Source: Prolixibacteraceae bacterium UBA1413 (GTDB lineage Bacteria; Bacteroidota; Bacteroidia; Bacteroidales; Prolixibacteraceae). Taken from it: a stretch of 64,000 nucleotides of DNA. The stretch is from contig DBPT01000017.1 of the NCBI GenBank assembly GCA_002304925.1, positions 62,001 to 126,000 of the forward strand, written 5' to 3'. Under the pieces are notes generated by a model. It saw only the letters and a program-made list of their open reading frames with translations. It had not been told where the DNA came from and searched no databases. Below are positions 41,070-49,737 of the stretch, piece by piece (within the stretch, counting starts at the first letter, position 1; every line of letters begins with the position of its first letter). Both the position numbers and the translations under genes were made by a program.

Positions 41070-42497
41070 TTAAAGGGAGGCTTGCTGGAAAACGATTTCA
41101 CGGATCCCGGCCACCTGGTTGTTATCGCCCGTGTAAATCCTTACATTCAGGTTTCCGTCCCGCACCCTGACGACTTTTTCGGATGTCCAGGTGAATTCTC
41201 CTTTTCCCAGATGGAAGGTGCCGGCGCTGACTCCTTCAAATTCCACCTTTTGCCAGGTGGGTAAATACAGGTCCCCGACCGAAGCCCTGATCCGGTAAAC
41301 CCCGTTTTTTACGTTGATCAGGTAATCGTAATGATTCTCCGGATTGGTGCATTCGGCAGGCTGACCCCTGAAGAGCACCTTTGACAGGCGTGCATTTCCC
41401 ATCACGCGTGATGAAATCCATTCCACCTTGTCGGCGATATTCCACTTCCCGAGGATCCAGCCCATTCCCTGGTATTCCTCAAAAGCGGATACATTTTTCA
41501 CATTTCCGTGTATTCCGGCGGGATTTCCGAAGTGAATTTGTCCTTTTGTGAAAACCTGGCTGGCGACGGGTTGGTGCCCGTAATACATGTCGAGCAACTG
41601 TGGAAAGAAATTGACTGCGTTGCGAGGTGTTTCTCCGGGTTCGGGGGCCGTGGCGGAATAGACTACCGTTAGCATCAGGTTTTCCTGGTTTCCGTCACCC
41701 CAGATATAGCCGAGGGCATCGCCCCTCACCACGTTTTGATTTTTGTTTACCAAAACCTTCCGGTTGTCTAAATTCCGGTATATGTGGTAGATGCCTGGAG
41801 AAGCTTCGCTTTCCATGCAGATGGAGGCTTTGGGTTGCAGCGAAACACGGTCCCGGCTCTCCACCCACAATATTTTTCCGGCCTCCATGGCCAGGATCGC
41901 ATGTTTGTCAGTACCCCTGGCATGGACCATGTCGAGGGCTACTCCCGGAAAGTGGAGCGATGTTTCCTGATATGGAACCACCGATCCCTGGTAGGAAAAC
42001 ATGTAACTGTCCTCGTCATTCTTCCACAGATAGCCATCGGTGAACGATACCGGAAAAGCAAATAGCCACCGGTCCGTCAAGGGCTGGTCAGAGGGCGCCA
42101 CAGCCACCAGGGCATCCTTTTTCAGCAATCCGTGAAGTTGCGGATCCCCCGAAACAGAGGCCACATGCCGGTTGTCGGCGATGAAAACCTGCAAATGACC
42201 CAGTATGGTGTTCGGCGAACGGTAACTGACCTTCAGCCAGGCCGTATCACTTCCTACCCTGAGGAGGTTGAAATGATTGTGCATCCGCAGCAATTCAATT
42301 TCATGGCCTTCGAAGGTCAGAACCTCTCCCTGCGCCAGATTAAAATAGGTGGCATTCCCCCAGCGGAAGGCGTCCTCCGGCTGTTCCGACGGGGCGACTG
42401 CCCCGCTCAGGCTCAGAAACATGCCCGGTAAAAACAATAAACACCAGGTAATCCTTCTCAATGTCCCCGCTTTTTTGTAAGCCGTAAAATAAGTCAT
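41070..42497 (-). CDS. Secreted protein with degenerate M23-like domain and beta-sandwich tail
   Basis: 475 residues; signal peptide to about residue 35 (CLLFLPGMFLSLSGAVAPSE). Residues about 165-300 follow the order of a LytM/M23 domain: VALDMVHARGTDKHAILAME in place of the HxGxD region, GKILWVESRD, SPGIYHIYRNLDNRKVL and NVVRGDALGYIWGDG. The zinc residues are not in place (no HxxxD, no HxH), so it should be inactive. The last 110 residues (YRIRASVGDLYLP, AGTFHLGKGEF, VRVRDGNLNVRIYTGDNN) look like a carbohydrate-binding beta-sandwich. Degenerate M23 domains can act as regulators or scaffolds at the cell wall. No exact family recognised. Convergent with the PQQ gene. Confidence 0.6.
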   Translation of the reverse strand: MTYFTAYKKAGTLRRITWCLLFLPGMFLSLSGAVAPSEQPEDAFRWGNATYFNLAQGEVLTFEGHEIELLRMHNHFNLLRVGSDTAWLKVSYRSPNTILGHLQVFIADNRHVASVSGDPQLHGLLKKDALVAVAPSDQPLTDRWLFAFPVSFTDGYLWKNDEDSYMFSYQGSVVPYQETSLHFPGVALDMVHARGTDKHAILAMEAGKILWVESRDRVSLQPKASICMESEASPGIYHIYRNLDNRKVLVNKNQNVVRGDALGYIWGDGNQENLMLTVVYSATAPEPGETPRNAVNFFPQLLDMYYGHQPVASQVFTKGQIHFGNPAGIHGNVKNVSAFEEYQGMGWILGKWNIADKVEWISSRVMGNARLSKVLFRGQPAECTNPENHYDYLINVKNGVYRIRASVGDLYLPTWQKVEFEGVSAGTFHLGKGEFTWTSEKVVRVRDGNLNVRIYTGDNNQVAGIREIVFQQASL

Positions 42498-42510
42498 TTC
42501 CGTGAAAATA

Positions 42511-42541
42511 AAAAAAGTGCTGCAGCAATAGCAGCACTTTT
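42511..42541 (-). terminator. Rho-independent terminator after the DUF4382 gene
   Basis: A perfect 9-bp stem AAGTGCTGC/GCAGCACTT (42515-42523 with 42531-42539) and a 7-base loop. On the minus strand it is followed by six U. It lies 24 bases after the DUF4382 stop and ends the sigma/receptor operon. Confidence 0.85.
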
Positions 42542-42564
42542 ACAAAAAGCAGGCCGGGGGCTTA

Positions 42565-43497
42565 CTAAGGCCTGGCTAAACGAATATCTTTTCTGATTTT
42601 TGCCTTCGGGGCGATTTTGATGTTTTTTTCCGTGAAGGGAATGTACCCTTCCTTTTCGGCACTCAGCGCGTAGGTATTGGCGGGAAGACCGATCAGCTTA
42701 TATTCCCCCCTTGAATTGCTCAACGCGGTGGAAACGACGGAATCACCCAGGAAGACCGATATCAGTGCATTTTTAACCGCAGTTCCCTCTTCTTCCATAA
42801 CTTTCCCGTATAGGATTCCCGTTTTTTTGTAGTTGACCGCCCTGATGACCGGTCTGAACATGAACCCTTTGATGTCATGTTTGTTTTTGATGTTTCCGAT
42901 GCTTTTGAAGGATCTGCTCAGGTCAAAGTCAACCAACACCTCCGAAACCCCTTCCTCGGTGACGGTGATGGGCGTGTCGAGAAAAATCTTCAGTCCGCTG
43001 CTGTTCCCCGAAGATATTTTCAGCACGAAGGAATCGTTTCCTTTAATGATGATGGTTGCTTCCACAACATGTAACCTGATCATGTCGTATTCGCCGACGG
43101 GGATTGTGCCCTCTGCAAGGATTTCGGTGAGGCCGTTCTGCAGTTTCAGGATGTCGATGGTTTTTTCTTCCCCGGAAATGACAACGAATCCTCTGTCACA
43201 CTCATAAGCGCTGTAGTCATGTTCTTTTCTCCTCTTGTCGTTTGATTTTTCTTTTTTGCCGACCTCTTCGCCGTAGGTGGTCGTGCAGGTTCCCCCGGCG
43301 ATTCTCAGTTCGACCCTGTCGATGGTGATGAGCACTTCGTCGACCAGGTCAACGGGGAATGGCGCATCAGTAATAGTGACCACGACTTTTCCGGTTCCGT
43401 CGGCAGGGGCTTCCTCCTGGGGAAGAAGGTTGCACGAGATCACCAGGGCCAGTGAAAGACCTAGGGCGATTGAAAGAATTTTGCTCATTGTTTTCAT
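42565..43497 (-). CDS. DUF4382 lipoprotein with carboxypeptidase-regulatory-like domain
   Basis: 310 residues from the ATG at 43497. The signal peptide MSKILSIALGLSLALVISC ends in a lipobox. Residues about 35-200 are a DUF4382 domain (GKVVVTITDAPFPVDLVDEV, VEGTIPVGEYDMIRLHV-like strands), a fold found in Bacteroidota and archaeal surface proteins of unknown function. Residues about 220-310 are a CarboxypepD_reg-like Ig domain (ILYGKVMEEEGTAVKNALIS). A KEKSNDKRRKEHDYSAYECD insert around residue 95 is unusually charged. It follows the FecR gene by 13 bases and precedes a strong terminator, so it is the last gene of the sigma-factor operon and probably the system's surface partner. Confidence 0.82.
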   Translation of the reverse strand: MKTMSKILSIALGLSLALVISCNLLPQEEAPADGTGKVVVTITDAPFPVDLVDEVLITIDRVELRIAGGTCTTTYGEEVGKKEKSNDKRRKEHDYSAYECDRGFVVISGEEKTIDILKLQNGLTEILAEGTIPVGEYDMIRLHVVEATIIIKGNDSFVLKISSGNSSGLKIFLDTPITVTEEGVSEVLVDFDLSRSFKSIGNIKNKHDIKGFMFRPVIRAVNYKKTGILYGKVMEEEGTAVKNALISVFLGDSVVSTALSNSRGEYKLIGLPANTYALSAEKEGYIPFTEKNIKIAPKAKIRKDIRLARP

Positions 43498-43510
43498 TTT
43501 ACTGACTGAT

Positions 43511-44404
43511 TTAATAAATGATAATTTTATTCTCATTTTGTATTTCATAACGCATCTGCAGGGAACCTGTCAGGATTTCGAGGGCGGTTTCTAGGCTTCC
43601 GGTATCCATCGATCCTGAAAAGAACCGTTTCTCCTGGGAGCGGTTGTCGATTTCGACGCCGAAAAATTTCCCGAGGTCTCCAGTAACATTCTCCAGGGAT
43701 GCATTCCGGTAATCGGTGCGGAACCTGGCAAATGCGGGGTAGGAATTCTTCTCTTCCGGCATTACTTTGACGTCATTTTCGCTGATCCGGATCCCTTTTC
43801 CTGCTGACAGTTCAGTTTTGCTATCACGAAAAACAGCTTTTACCTTTCCCTGGTAGCACACCACCTGCATGGCCGATTTTTCTCCGTCGACCATAAACCG
43901 TGTGCCCAGCACCTCTACGGAACCCGAAGGGGTGATGACCCGGAACCGGTTTCCTTTGTCCACTTCAAAATAGCCTTTTCCTTTCAGGTTAACTTTTCTG
44001 TGCAGGAGGAACCTACCGTAGGATACCGATCCCCCGGCAGCCAGGACCATCCTCGACTGGTCGGGAAGGCGCAGGGAGATCACCTCTTCTCCGGCATTGT
44101 GAACCTGGCGGGAGGAAAAGACAAGCCATAGGCTGATCACCGAAACCAGAACCGCTGCGATCCCGGCAACCCTCTTTGCCCATCCCGGAAAAACAAAGGG
44201 GGTGATGCTACCTGCCGGGAGGCTTTCAATACGGCTAAAAAGAGAATTCAGTGCTGCATCTTTCTCAACGGAAGAGGGAACGCGGTAATTCCGAACCGAT
44301 TGACGGACCGATTGATTGAATGATTGGCTGACTGACTGATATTTACTTTTTTGGTTCACCGTCGGAAAAATTGCAGCAACTGAATTCTGACTTTCCTTTA
44401 TCAA
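43511..44404 (-). CDS. FecR-type anti-sigma factor
   Basis: About 297 residues. One membrane helix (VAGIAAVLVSVISLWLVFS, residues 69-87) separates a cytoplasmic N-terminus from a periplasmic FecR domain (RLPDQSRMVLAAGGSVSYGR, GKGYFEVDKGNRFRVITPSG) and a C-terminal STN-like DUF4974 domain (LGKFFGVEIDNRSQEKRFFS). FecR proteins hold or activate an ECF sigma factor in response to the TonB-dependent receptor. The start is unclear: no ATG is present before the conserved region, only TTG at 44404, and codons 22-36 (SVSQSFNQSVRQSV) are encoded by a tetranucleotide repeat. The receptor gene ends 37 bases upstream. Confidence 0.85.
   Translation of the reverse strand: MIKESQNSVAAIFPTVNQKSKYQSVSQSFNQSVRQSVRNYRVPSSVEKDAALNSLFSRIESLPAGSITPFVFPGWAKRVAGIAAVLVSVISLWLVFSSRQVHNAGEEVISLRLPDQSRMVLAAGGSVSYGRFLLHRKVNLKGKGYFEVDKGNRFRVITPSGSVEVLGTRFMVDGEKSAMQVVCYQGKVKAVFRDSKTELSAGKGIRISENDVKVMPEEKNSYPAFARFRTDYRNASLENVTGDLGKFFGVEIDNRSQEKRFFSGSMDTGSLETALEILTGSLQMRYEIQNENKIIIY
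44297..44340 (-). repeat. Degenerate tetranucleotide array in the FecR gene
   Basis: Eleven 4-base units read on the plus strand as CGAT, TGAC, GGAC, CGAT, TGAT, TGAA, TGAT, TGGC, TGAC, TGAC, TGAT. They encode part of the cytoplasmic N-terminus of the anti-sigma factor. A unit change would shift the frame. Confidence 0.6.
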
Positions 44405-44441
44405 TAATATCCTTTCATGGGGTTTTACCCTACCCCGGGTA

Positions 44442-47105
44442 TTAAAAAAAGCGGATGTTCAGGAAAAATACCGGGGTAAAAGAGAGGTTGCTGACATTGG
44501 AACGCAGGTTGTAGGCTTCGGTTTCGGAAACGATGCTGAGGTAATCGACGCGGACCACGTTGGTACGATTCAGCAGGTTCAGCAGGGAAATCCCTCCTGT
44601 GAATCCGGCGTGCTTCATCCTGACGGTGCGGGCAATCCCGGCGTCGAGTTGTGAAAAACAGGGAAGTCTTCCGGGGCTTTGATCTGCGGTTGCGGCCAAA
44701 GGAACGGAAATGGGTTGTCCGGTATGGTAGGTCCAGTTCAGGGAGGCGAACCATCCTTTCCGGGAGAAGATCTCCGTCAGCCTGAAGAGGTGGCGCTGAT
44801 CGTTCAGGGAAGGGAAAGAACGGTCATCGTTGATTCCGTAGATCAGTTCTTCCGATTTTGACACTGTCCAGCCAGCCTGGTGGGTCCATGCCGACCCGCG
44901 GTACTGGATCAGGAGGTCGGCTCCCAGATCCGAAGATTTTCCCTGCCTCTCGGCATATTGAAGGCGGGTTTGGATGCCTTTGCGGTAATTTTTGGCATAG
45001 AGCCAGCGACGGCCTGAAGTTTCCCGTTTGTAGATCTCGGCATTGACCAGGAACCCTTTCTTTTCCCAGTTGATGCCGGCTACCTGATGCGTCGATCTCA
45101 GCATGCCGTTGCCTGCGGAATCGGGGAGGTACCATATCATGCCTATTTGCCCGTTGGGATCGACGCGCGGGATCTTTGACAGAAACTGGTTGTACACGCC
45201 TGCATTATAATAGAATCTGAGGTCGGGAAGGGGCCGGTACTCCACGCCGAAGCGGGGTTGCCAGTGGATTTTTCCCGTCAGCCCGCTGTAATTGGAGCGG
45301 ATCCCCCACCTGACGCTCATGAAATCGGCCGGTGTGATGGTTTGCTGGTAGAAAAAATGTCCCACAAACTGTTCCGAAGAGGCTCTCAGTGAATCTACCG
45401 GGATATTCTTTCCCGAATTGAGGGTCATGAAGCGGTATTCGAACCGGTTGCCGGTGATGCCGGCACCCACGTCATGGCGGAAGGAACCGGTTTGAACCTC
45501 GCTTCTCCAGTTGACTCTGAATTCGCTGACCCTGTTACTGTCGCTGTCGAACTCATATTTGTTGCGGTTGGGAATCACCTTCTTTATTTTCTTTTCTATT
45601 TTTGAAATAATCGCACTGGCCCATGGGTATGTCGCTGAAATTTCTTCCCCCGACTCCCGTTCCCCCGCATGGTGAAATTCGCTGTACCCGGCATGGAGGG
45701 AGTGGTTCCAATCCCCCTTTTGCAGACTGTAATTCCCGCTGAATCCGGTATTGGATCCCTGGGTCCACTCATTCCTGTAAAGAATGGTCTTTTCATCGAT
45801 CCTGTAATCCAGCATTTGCTGGTCATGGCTTCGCAGCATGCCGAAGGTGATTTCCTGGTTGGGAGAAGGGTGGATGCTGGCTTTGAGGTTGATATCCTGG
45901 TAGCGAACTGCCGGATAGAGGACGACTTCATTATCTTCTGACGTTACCAGTCTTACCTCTGCGTTGAGTTTCCGGAAGAGGTAATTCTGCCAAATATCAA
46001 AGTAGGAGCGTCGCCAGGCTCCTGTGACCGATACTTTGGAACCCAGGGGAATGGTGGCTATCAGGCTGCCGTTGAGCAGGTTGGCAGAAATATCGACTTC
46101 TGGTATGCTTCCGGACTTCCCTGTCAGCTCGATCACTCCGGCGGCGCGGTCACCGAAGCGGGCATCGGAGCCGCCGCGGGAAACGAAGGCTTGCCGGATG
46201 TACCCGGCGTTCAGGATGCTGATGTTTCCGAAGAGGTGGCCGGTTTCCAGCAGGGGGATTCCGTCGAGGAGGACCAGGTTTTCGGAAGGGTTGCTCCCCC
46301 GGATGGAGATGCCGCCGTTGCGGCCGGGCAGCATCGTAACCCCCGGGATCAGGGTGAGCATGTTGGCAAGGTCGTCGCTGGCGACCCTCGGCAGGTTGGC
46401 CGACCGGGCGGGATTGAGTGCCGTGCGTCCCGGCTGGTCCCCCGTCTCCAGGATGTCCTTCTCCTTAAGGACGACACTCACCTCCCTGACCATCAGCGTG
46501 AAGGGTTTCAACGCCAGCCTGACAGGCATAGCGTCTCCGGCCTTTAAAACCGTGTCAAGACGATGATAGCCCAGATGGGTCACCGACAAGGAGACTTCCC
46601 CTTGTGGGATCTCTAACCCGAAGTATCCCAGGGCGTTGGTGATGGTTCCCCGGTTTCCGGCAAAAACGATGTTGCAGTAAAGCAAGGGTTCCCCGGTGGC
46701 CTGGTCGGTGACATACCCCCGGTAAACCCTGTTCGCGGGGGTAGGCGCTTCCGTCCTTGCCGGCTGTGCTGCCGGCAGGGACGCTCCTCTGCGTCTCGTG
46801 ACGATCCAGGTGCCCTCCAGAAACCGGAAGTCAAAACCATATTTTCCGGAAAGCAGGTCAGCTACCGCCGGAAAGGGTTCATCCCTTACGGAAAAGGAAA
46901 CGGGGATGCGGCTGAAAGCTTCCGCATCAAAGGCGAATTTCAGGTCAGTCTGCTGCATGAGCTCCTCCAGCACGACGCTGAAAGGTTTCTCCAGCGCCGT
47001 ATAGCTCACCCGTACTTCCTGTCCTGAGAGCGGTGCCGGCAATCCGGCCAGAAAAAAGAGCAGAAACATGATGGCTGCCGTAAAAGAGCTTCCGGAACAG
47101 TTCAT
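44442..47105 (-). CDS. TonB-dependent receptor with STN signalling domain
   Basis: 887 residues. Signal peptide (to about 29), then an STN domain (YTALEKPFSVVLEELMQQTD, about 32-105), a carboxypeptidase-like Ig domain (YRGYVTDQATGEPLLYCNIV, about 128-205), a plug (about 235-345, MLPGRNGGISIRGSNPSENL) and a barrel with the terminal strand NLSFTPVFFLNIRFF. The STN domain marks transducing receptors that signal to FecR. The substrate is unknown; absence of SusD argues against a typical glycan importer. Its ATG overlaps the TGA of the sigma gene (ATGA), so the operon is sigma, receptor, FecR, DUF4382, an order different from the usual sigma-FecR-receptor. Confidence 0.9.
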   Translation of the reverse strand: MNCSGSSFTAAIMFLLFFLAGLPAPLSGQEVRVSYTALEKPFSVVLEELMQQTDLKFAFDAEAFSRIPVSFSVRDEPFPAVADLLSGKYGFDFRFLEGTWIVTRRRGASLPAAQPARTEAPTPANRVYRGYVTDQATGEPLLYCNIVFAGNRGTITNALGYFGLEIPQGEVSLSVTHLGYHRLDTVLKAGDAMPVRLALKPFTLMVREVSVVLKEKDILETGDQPGRTALNPARSANLPRVASDDLANMLTLIPGVTMLPGRNGGISIRGSNPSENLVLLDGIPLLETGHLFGNISILNAGYIRQAFVSRGGSDARFGDRAAGVIELTGKSGSIPEVDISANLLNGSLIATIPLGSKVSVTGAWRRSYFDIWQNYLFRKLNAEVRLVTSEDNEVVLYPAVRYQDINLKASIHPSPNQEITFGMLRSHDQQMLDYRIDEKTILYRNEWTQGSNTGFSGNYSLQKGDWNHSLHAGYSEFHHAGERESGEEISATYPWASAIISKIEKKIKKVIPNRNKYEFDSDSNRVSEFRVNWRSEVQTGSFRHDVGAGITGNRFEYRFMTLNSGKNIPVDSLRASSEQFVGHFFYQQTITPADFMSVRWGIRSNYSGLTGKIHWQPRFGVEYRPLPDLRFYYNAGVYNQFLSKIPRVDPNGQIGMIWYLPDSAGNGMLRSTHQVAGINWEKKGFLVNAEIYKRETSGRRWLYAKNYRKGIQTRLQYAERQGKSSDLGADLLIQYRGSAWTHQAGWTVSKSEELIYGINDDRSFPSLNDQRHLFRLTEIFSRKGWFASLNWTYHTGQPISVPLAATADQSPGRLPCFSQLDAGIARTVRMKHAGFTGGISLLNLLNRTNVVRVDYLSIVSETEAYNLRSNVSNLSFTPVFFLNIRFF

Positions 47106-47641
47106 TTCAAATCCTCCAGCTTTTGACGCAGAATTCTCAGGGCTTTGGTGATGTGCTTTTCCACCGCTTTCACCGAGACCCCCAAACGGGATGCGATTTC
47201 CCCGTTTGACATTTCATCCATCCGGCTCATCAGAAAGACGGTACGGCATTTTTCGGGCATGGAAGAGATCGCCGACAGCAGACGGGCGTCAAACTCTTCC
47301 TGCTCTGCCAGGCCGGGATCTTCCCCCCATGGTTCTTCGGCAGGGAACCTCTTTTCGAATTTCAAACGGACGGCCTCATGACGCTTCTGTTTCAGAAAAA
47401 GGTTCCGCCCGATGGTATACAGCCAGGGGAGCAGGGTCTCTTCCCTGACGGAGAACCTCTTGGTCCACAATGTCATGAATACTTCCTGGATCGTATCGTC
47501 AACCCAGTAAATGTCGCCCGAAAGGTAGTAAAGATAATTCCGCAGGTGATCGTACGATTCGTCGAACACCTTCCGGAACCACCCCTCTGACCGGATCCCG
47601 GAATGCACATCTCCGCCATAGGTTATCTTTTTCACCTGCAT
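47102..47641 (-). CDS. ECF RNA polymerase sigma-70 factor (FecI-like)
   Basis: 179 residues from the ATG at 47641; the frame extends upstream but without a better start. Region 2 (FDESYDHLRNYLYYLSGDIY, then WVDDTIQEVFMTLW) and region 4 (SRMDEMSNGEIASRLGVSVK, AVEKHITKALRILRQKL) are complete. Such factors transcribe surface-transport operons in Bacteroidota when released or activated by a FecR-type protein. Overlaps the receptor gene by four bases. It probably drives its own operon. Confidence 0.93.
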   Translation of the reverse strand: MQVKKITYGGDVHSGIRSEGWFRKVFDESYDHLRNYLYYLSGDIYWVDDTIQEVFMTLWTKRFSVREETLLPWLYTIGRNLFLKQKRHEAVRLKFEKRFPAEEPWGEDPGLAEQEEFDARLLSAISSMPEKCRTVFLMSRMDEMSNGEIASRLGVSVKAVEKHITKALRILRQKLEDLK

Positions 47642-47791
47642 GAAGAAGAAACCGGAAGAATTGCCTGATATTGCGTTCTTCCGTTTAATTTCACTCCGAA
47701 AGTATAAAAAAAAGAGGGAAGCCCTTGAGGAGATCGTCAAAAAAAGCCATCCCCATGAAGTGACGGCCTTTTCCTGACGCTGTTTGCATCG

Positions 47792-49582
47792 TTATTGCAA
47801 CCTTAATTTTAATTTTTCGAATTCTGCGGTGAGTTCTCCGGGGAGCTTGTCTCCGAATTTGGCATAGTGGTCGGCAATAAGGCCGCACTCATCGAGCCAT
47901 TTCTCCCTGTCTACCCTGAGCAGTTCTTCCAGGTTTTCTTTTACATCTTCAAGTCCCCGCAGGTCGATATCTTCTTTCCGGGGAACAAGTCCTATGGGGG
48001 TTTCCACGCCCCCGACGTTGTTGTTGCAACGGTCGAAGATCCATTCCAGGACGCGGATGTTGTCGCCGTACCCCGGCCAGAGCCATTTTCCGTTTTCATC
48101 TTTCCGGAACCAGTTGACGTTGAATATTTTGGGGAGGACTTCCTTGACGGGGGCGTTTTCGCCGATTTGTATCCAGTGTCTGAAATAATCTCCCATATGG
48201 TAGCCGCAGAAGGGCCACATGGCGAAGGGGTCGCGGCGGACGCCGGCTTTGAGGCCGATGGTGGCGGCGGTAACTTCCGATCCCACGATGGATCCCAGGA
48301 AAACGCCATGGTTCCAGTTGAAGGACTGGAAGACCAGGGGCACTGTTGAAGGTCTTCGCCCTCCGAAGAGGATGGCGCTGATGGGCACGCCGGCGGGATC
48401 ATCCCAGGCGGGGTCTAAGGCCGGGCACTGTCTTGCGGGAGCCGTGAAGCGGGCATTGGGATGGGCCGCAGGCTCACCGGCGGCGGGATCGAAAACCTTG
48501 TTTTTCCAGGTGATGGTTCCCTCGGGACATGGGGTGCCGATCCCTTCCCACCACACATCCCTGTCGGGCGTCAATCCCACGTTGGTGAAAATGGAGTTTT
48601 TCGTCATGCTCAGCATGGCATTTGGATTGGTATCCATCGAGGTCATCGGGGCCACACCGAAAAACCCGTATTCTGGATTTATGGCGTAGAGTCTGCCGTC
48701 CTTACCGAATTTCATCCAGGCGATGTCATCCCCCACGATTTCGACCTTCCACCCGGGAATGGTGGAGATGAGCATGGCCAAGTTGGTTTTTCCACAGGCA
48801 CTCGGGAAAGCCGCCGCGAGGTATTTCTTTTCCCCTTCCGGGTTGGTGATACCCAGAATCAGCATGTGCTCGGCAAGCCATCCTTCCTGTTTCGCCATGT
48901 AAGAGGCGATACGGAGGGCGAAGCACTTCTTGCCCAGGAGGGCGTTTCCGCCGTACCCCGATCCGTAGGACCAAATCTCACCTGTTTCGGGGAAGTGGGA
49001 GATATATTTCTGTGCGATGGGAGCACAAGGCCAGGGGACGTCCTGCTCACCGGGTTCCAGGGGGGCTCCCACGGAATGCATACAGGGCACGAAATGACCG
49101 TCGTCGCCCAGAATGTCGAGCACCGCCTGCCCCATCCGGGTCATGATGCGCATATTCACTACGACATAGGGTGAATCGGTGATCTCCACACCGATATGGG
49201 CGATATCCGATCCCAGGTGACCCATGCTGAAGGGGATCACGTACATGGTACGCCCTCGCATGCTCCCCCGGTACAAATCCCGCATGGTGGCCTTTAATTC
49301 GGCAGGGGACATCCAGTTGTTCGAAGGTCCCGCATCTTCCTCCTTCTCAGTACTGATGAAAGTGCGGTCCTCTACCCGCGCCACATCCGAAGGATCGCTG
49401 TTGAAGGCATAACTGCCCGGACGTTTGCTCTCATCGAGCCTGACAGCCGCCCCGGAGGATACCATCTCATCCAACAGCCGCTGGCTCTCCTCTTCCGATC
49501 CGTTACACCAGTAAACATGGTCGGGCTGGCAACACTCCGCCCATTCCTGAACCCACGCTTTCAGTTTCTTATGATTTGTCAT
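47792..49582 (-). CDS. pckG: Phosphoenolpyruvate carboxykinase (GTP)
   Basis: 596 residues, the usual length. It interconverts oxaloacetate and PEP with GTP/GDP in the cytoplasm; in anaerobic Bacteroidota it can serve either gluconeogenesis or CO2 fixation towards succinate. Marks: FPSACGKTNLAM with the hyper-reactive P-loop cysteine (about residue 260), GDDIAWMKFGKDGRLYAINP, NWFRKDENGKWLWPGYGDN and RFTAPARQCP. The GTP-type rather than the ATP-type (pckA) is notable because many Bacteroidales use the ATP enzyme. Single gene with its own promoter. Confidence 0.97.
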   Translation of the reverse strand: MTNHKKLKAWVQEWAECCQPDHVYWCNGSEEESQRLLDEMVSSGAAVRLDESKRPGSYAFNSDPSDVARVEDRTFISTEKEEDAGPSNNWMSPAELKATMRDLYRGSMRGRTMYVIPFSMGHLGSDIAHIGVEITDSPYVVVNMRIMTRMGQAVLDILGDDGHFVPCMHSVGAPLEPGEQDVPWPCAPIAQKYISHFPETGEIWSYGSGYGGNALLGKKCFALRIASYMAKQEGWLAEHMLILGITNPEGEKKYLAAAFPSACGKTNLAMLISTIPGWKVEIVGDDIAWMKFGKDGRLYAINPEYGFFGVAPMTSMDTNPNAMLSMTKNSIFTNVGLTPDRDVWWEGIGTPCPEGTITWKNKVFDPAAGEPAAHPNARFTAPARQCPALDPAWDDPAGVPISAILFGGRRPSTVPLVFQSFNWNHGVFLGSIVGSEVTAATIGLKAGVRRDPFAMWPFCGYHMGDYFRHWIQIGENAPVKEVLPKIFNVNWFRKDENGKWLWPGYGDNIRVLEWIFDRCNNNVGGVETPIGLVPRKEDIDLRGLEDVKENLEELLRVDREKWLDECGLIADHYAKFGDKLPGELTAEFEKLKLRLQ

Positions 49583-49637
49583 TGATACCCTGCGTTAAAT
49601 TAATTATTTAAAAGTAGAATCATTCTTTTTACCATGG

Positions 49638-49667
49638 CAAAAATAATCTCAATCCCCAAAGCACAAT
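49638..49667 (-). promoter_or_regulatory. Promoter of pckG
   Basis: Minus-strand TATTTTTG (49645-49638) with ATTG (49667-49664) 18 bases upstream; the start codon is 56 bases further at 49582. Confidence 0.5.
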
Positions 49668-49737
49668 CCCCGGGAAACGTGAATGACACGGTTTTAAATA
49701 TTAATTAATAATCTGACGCAAAGAGGGGAGTCCGCTG

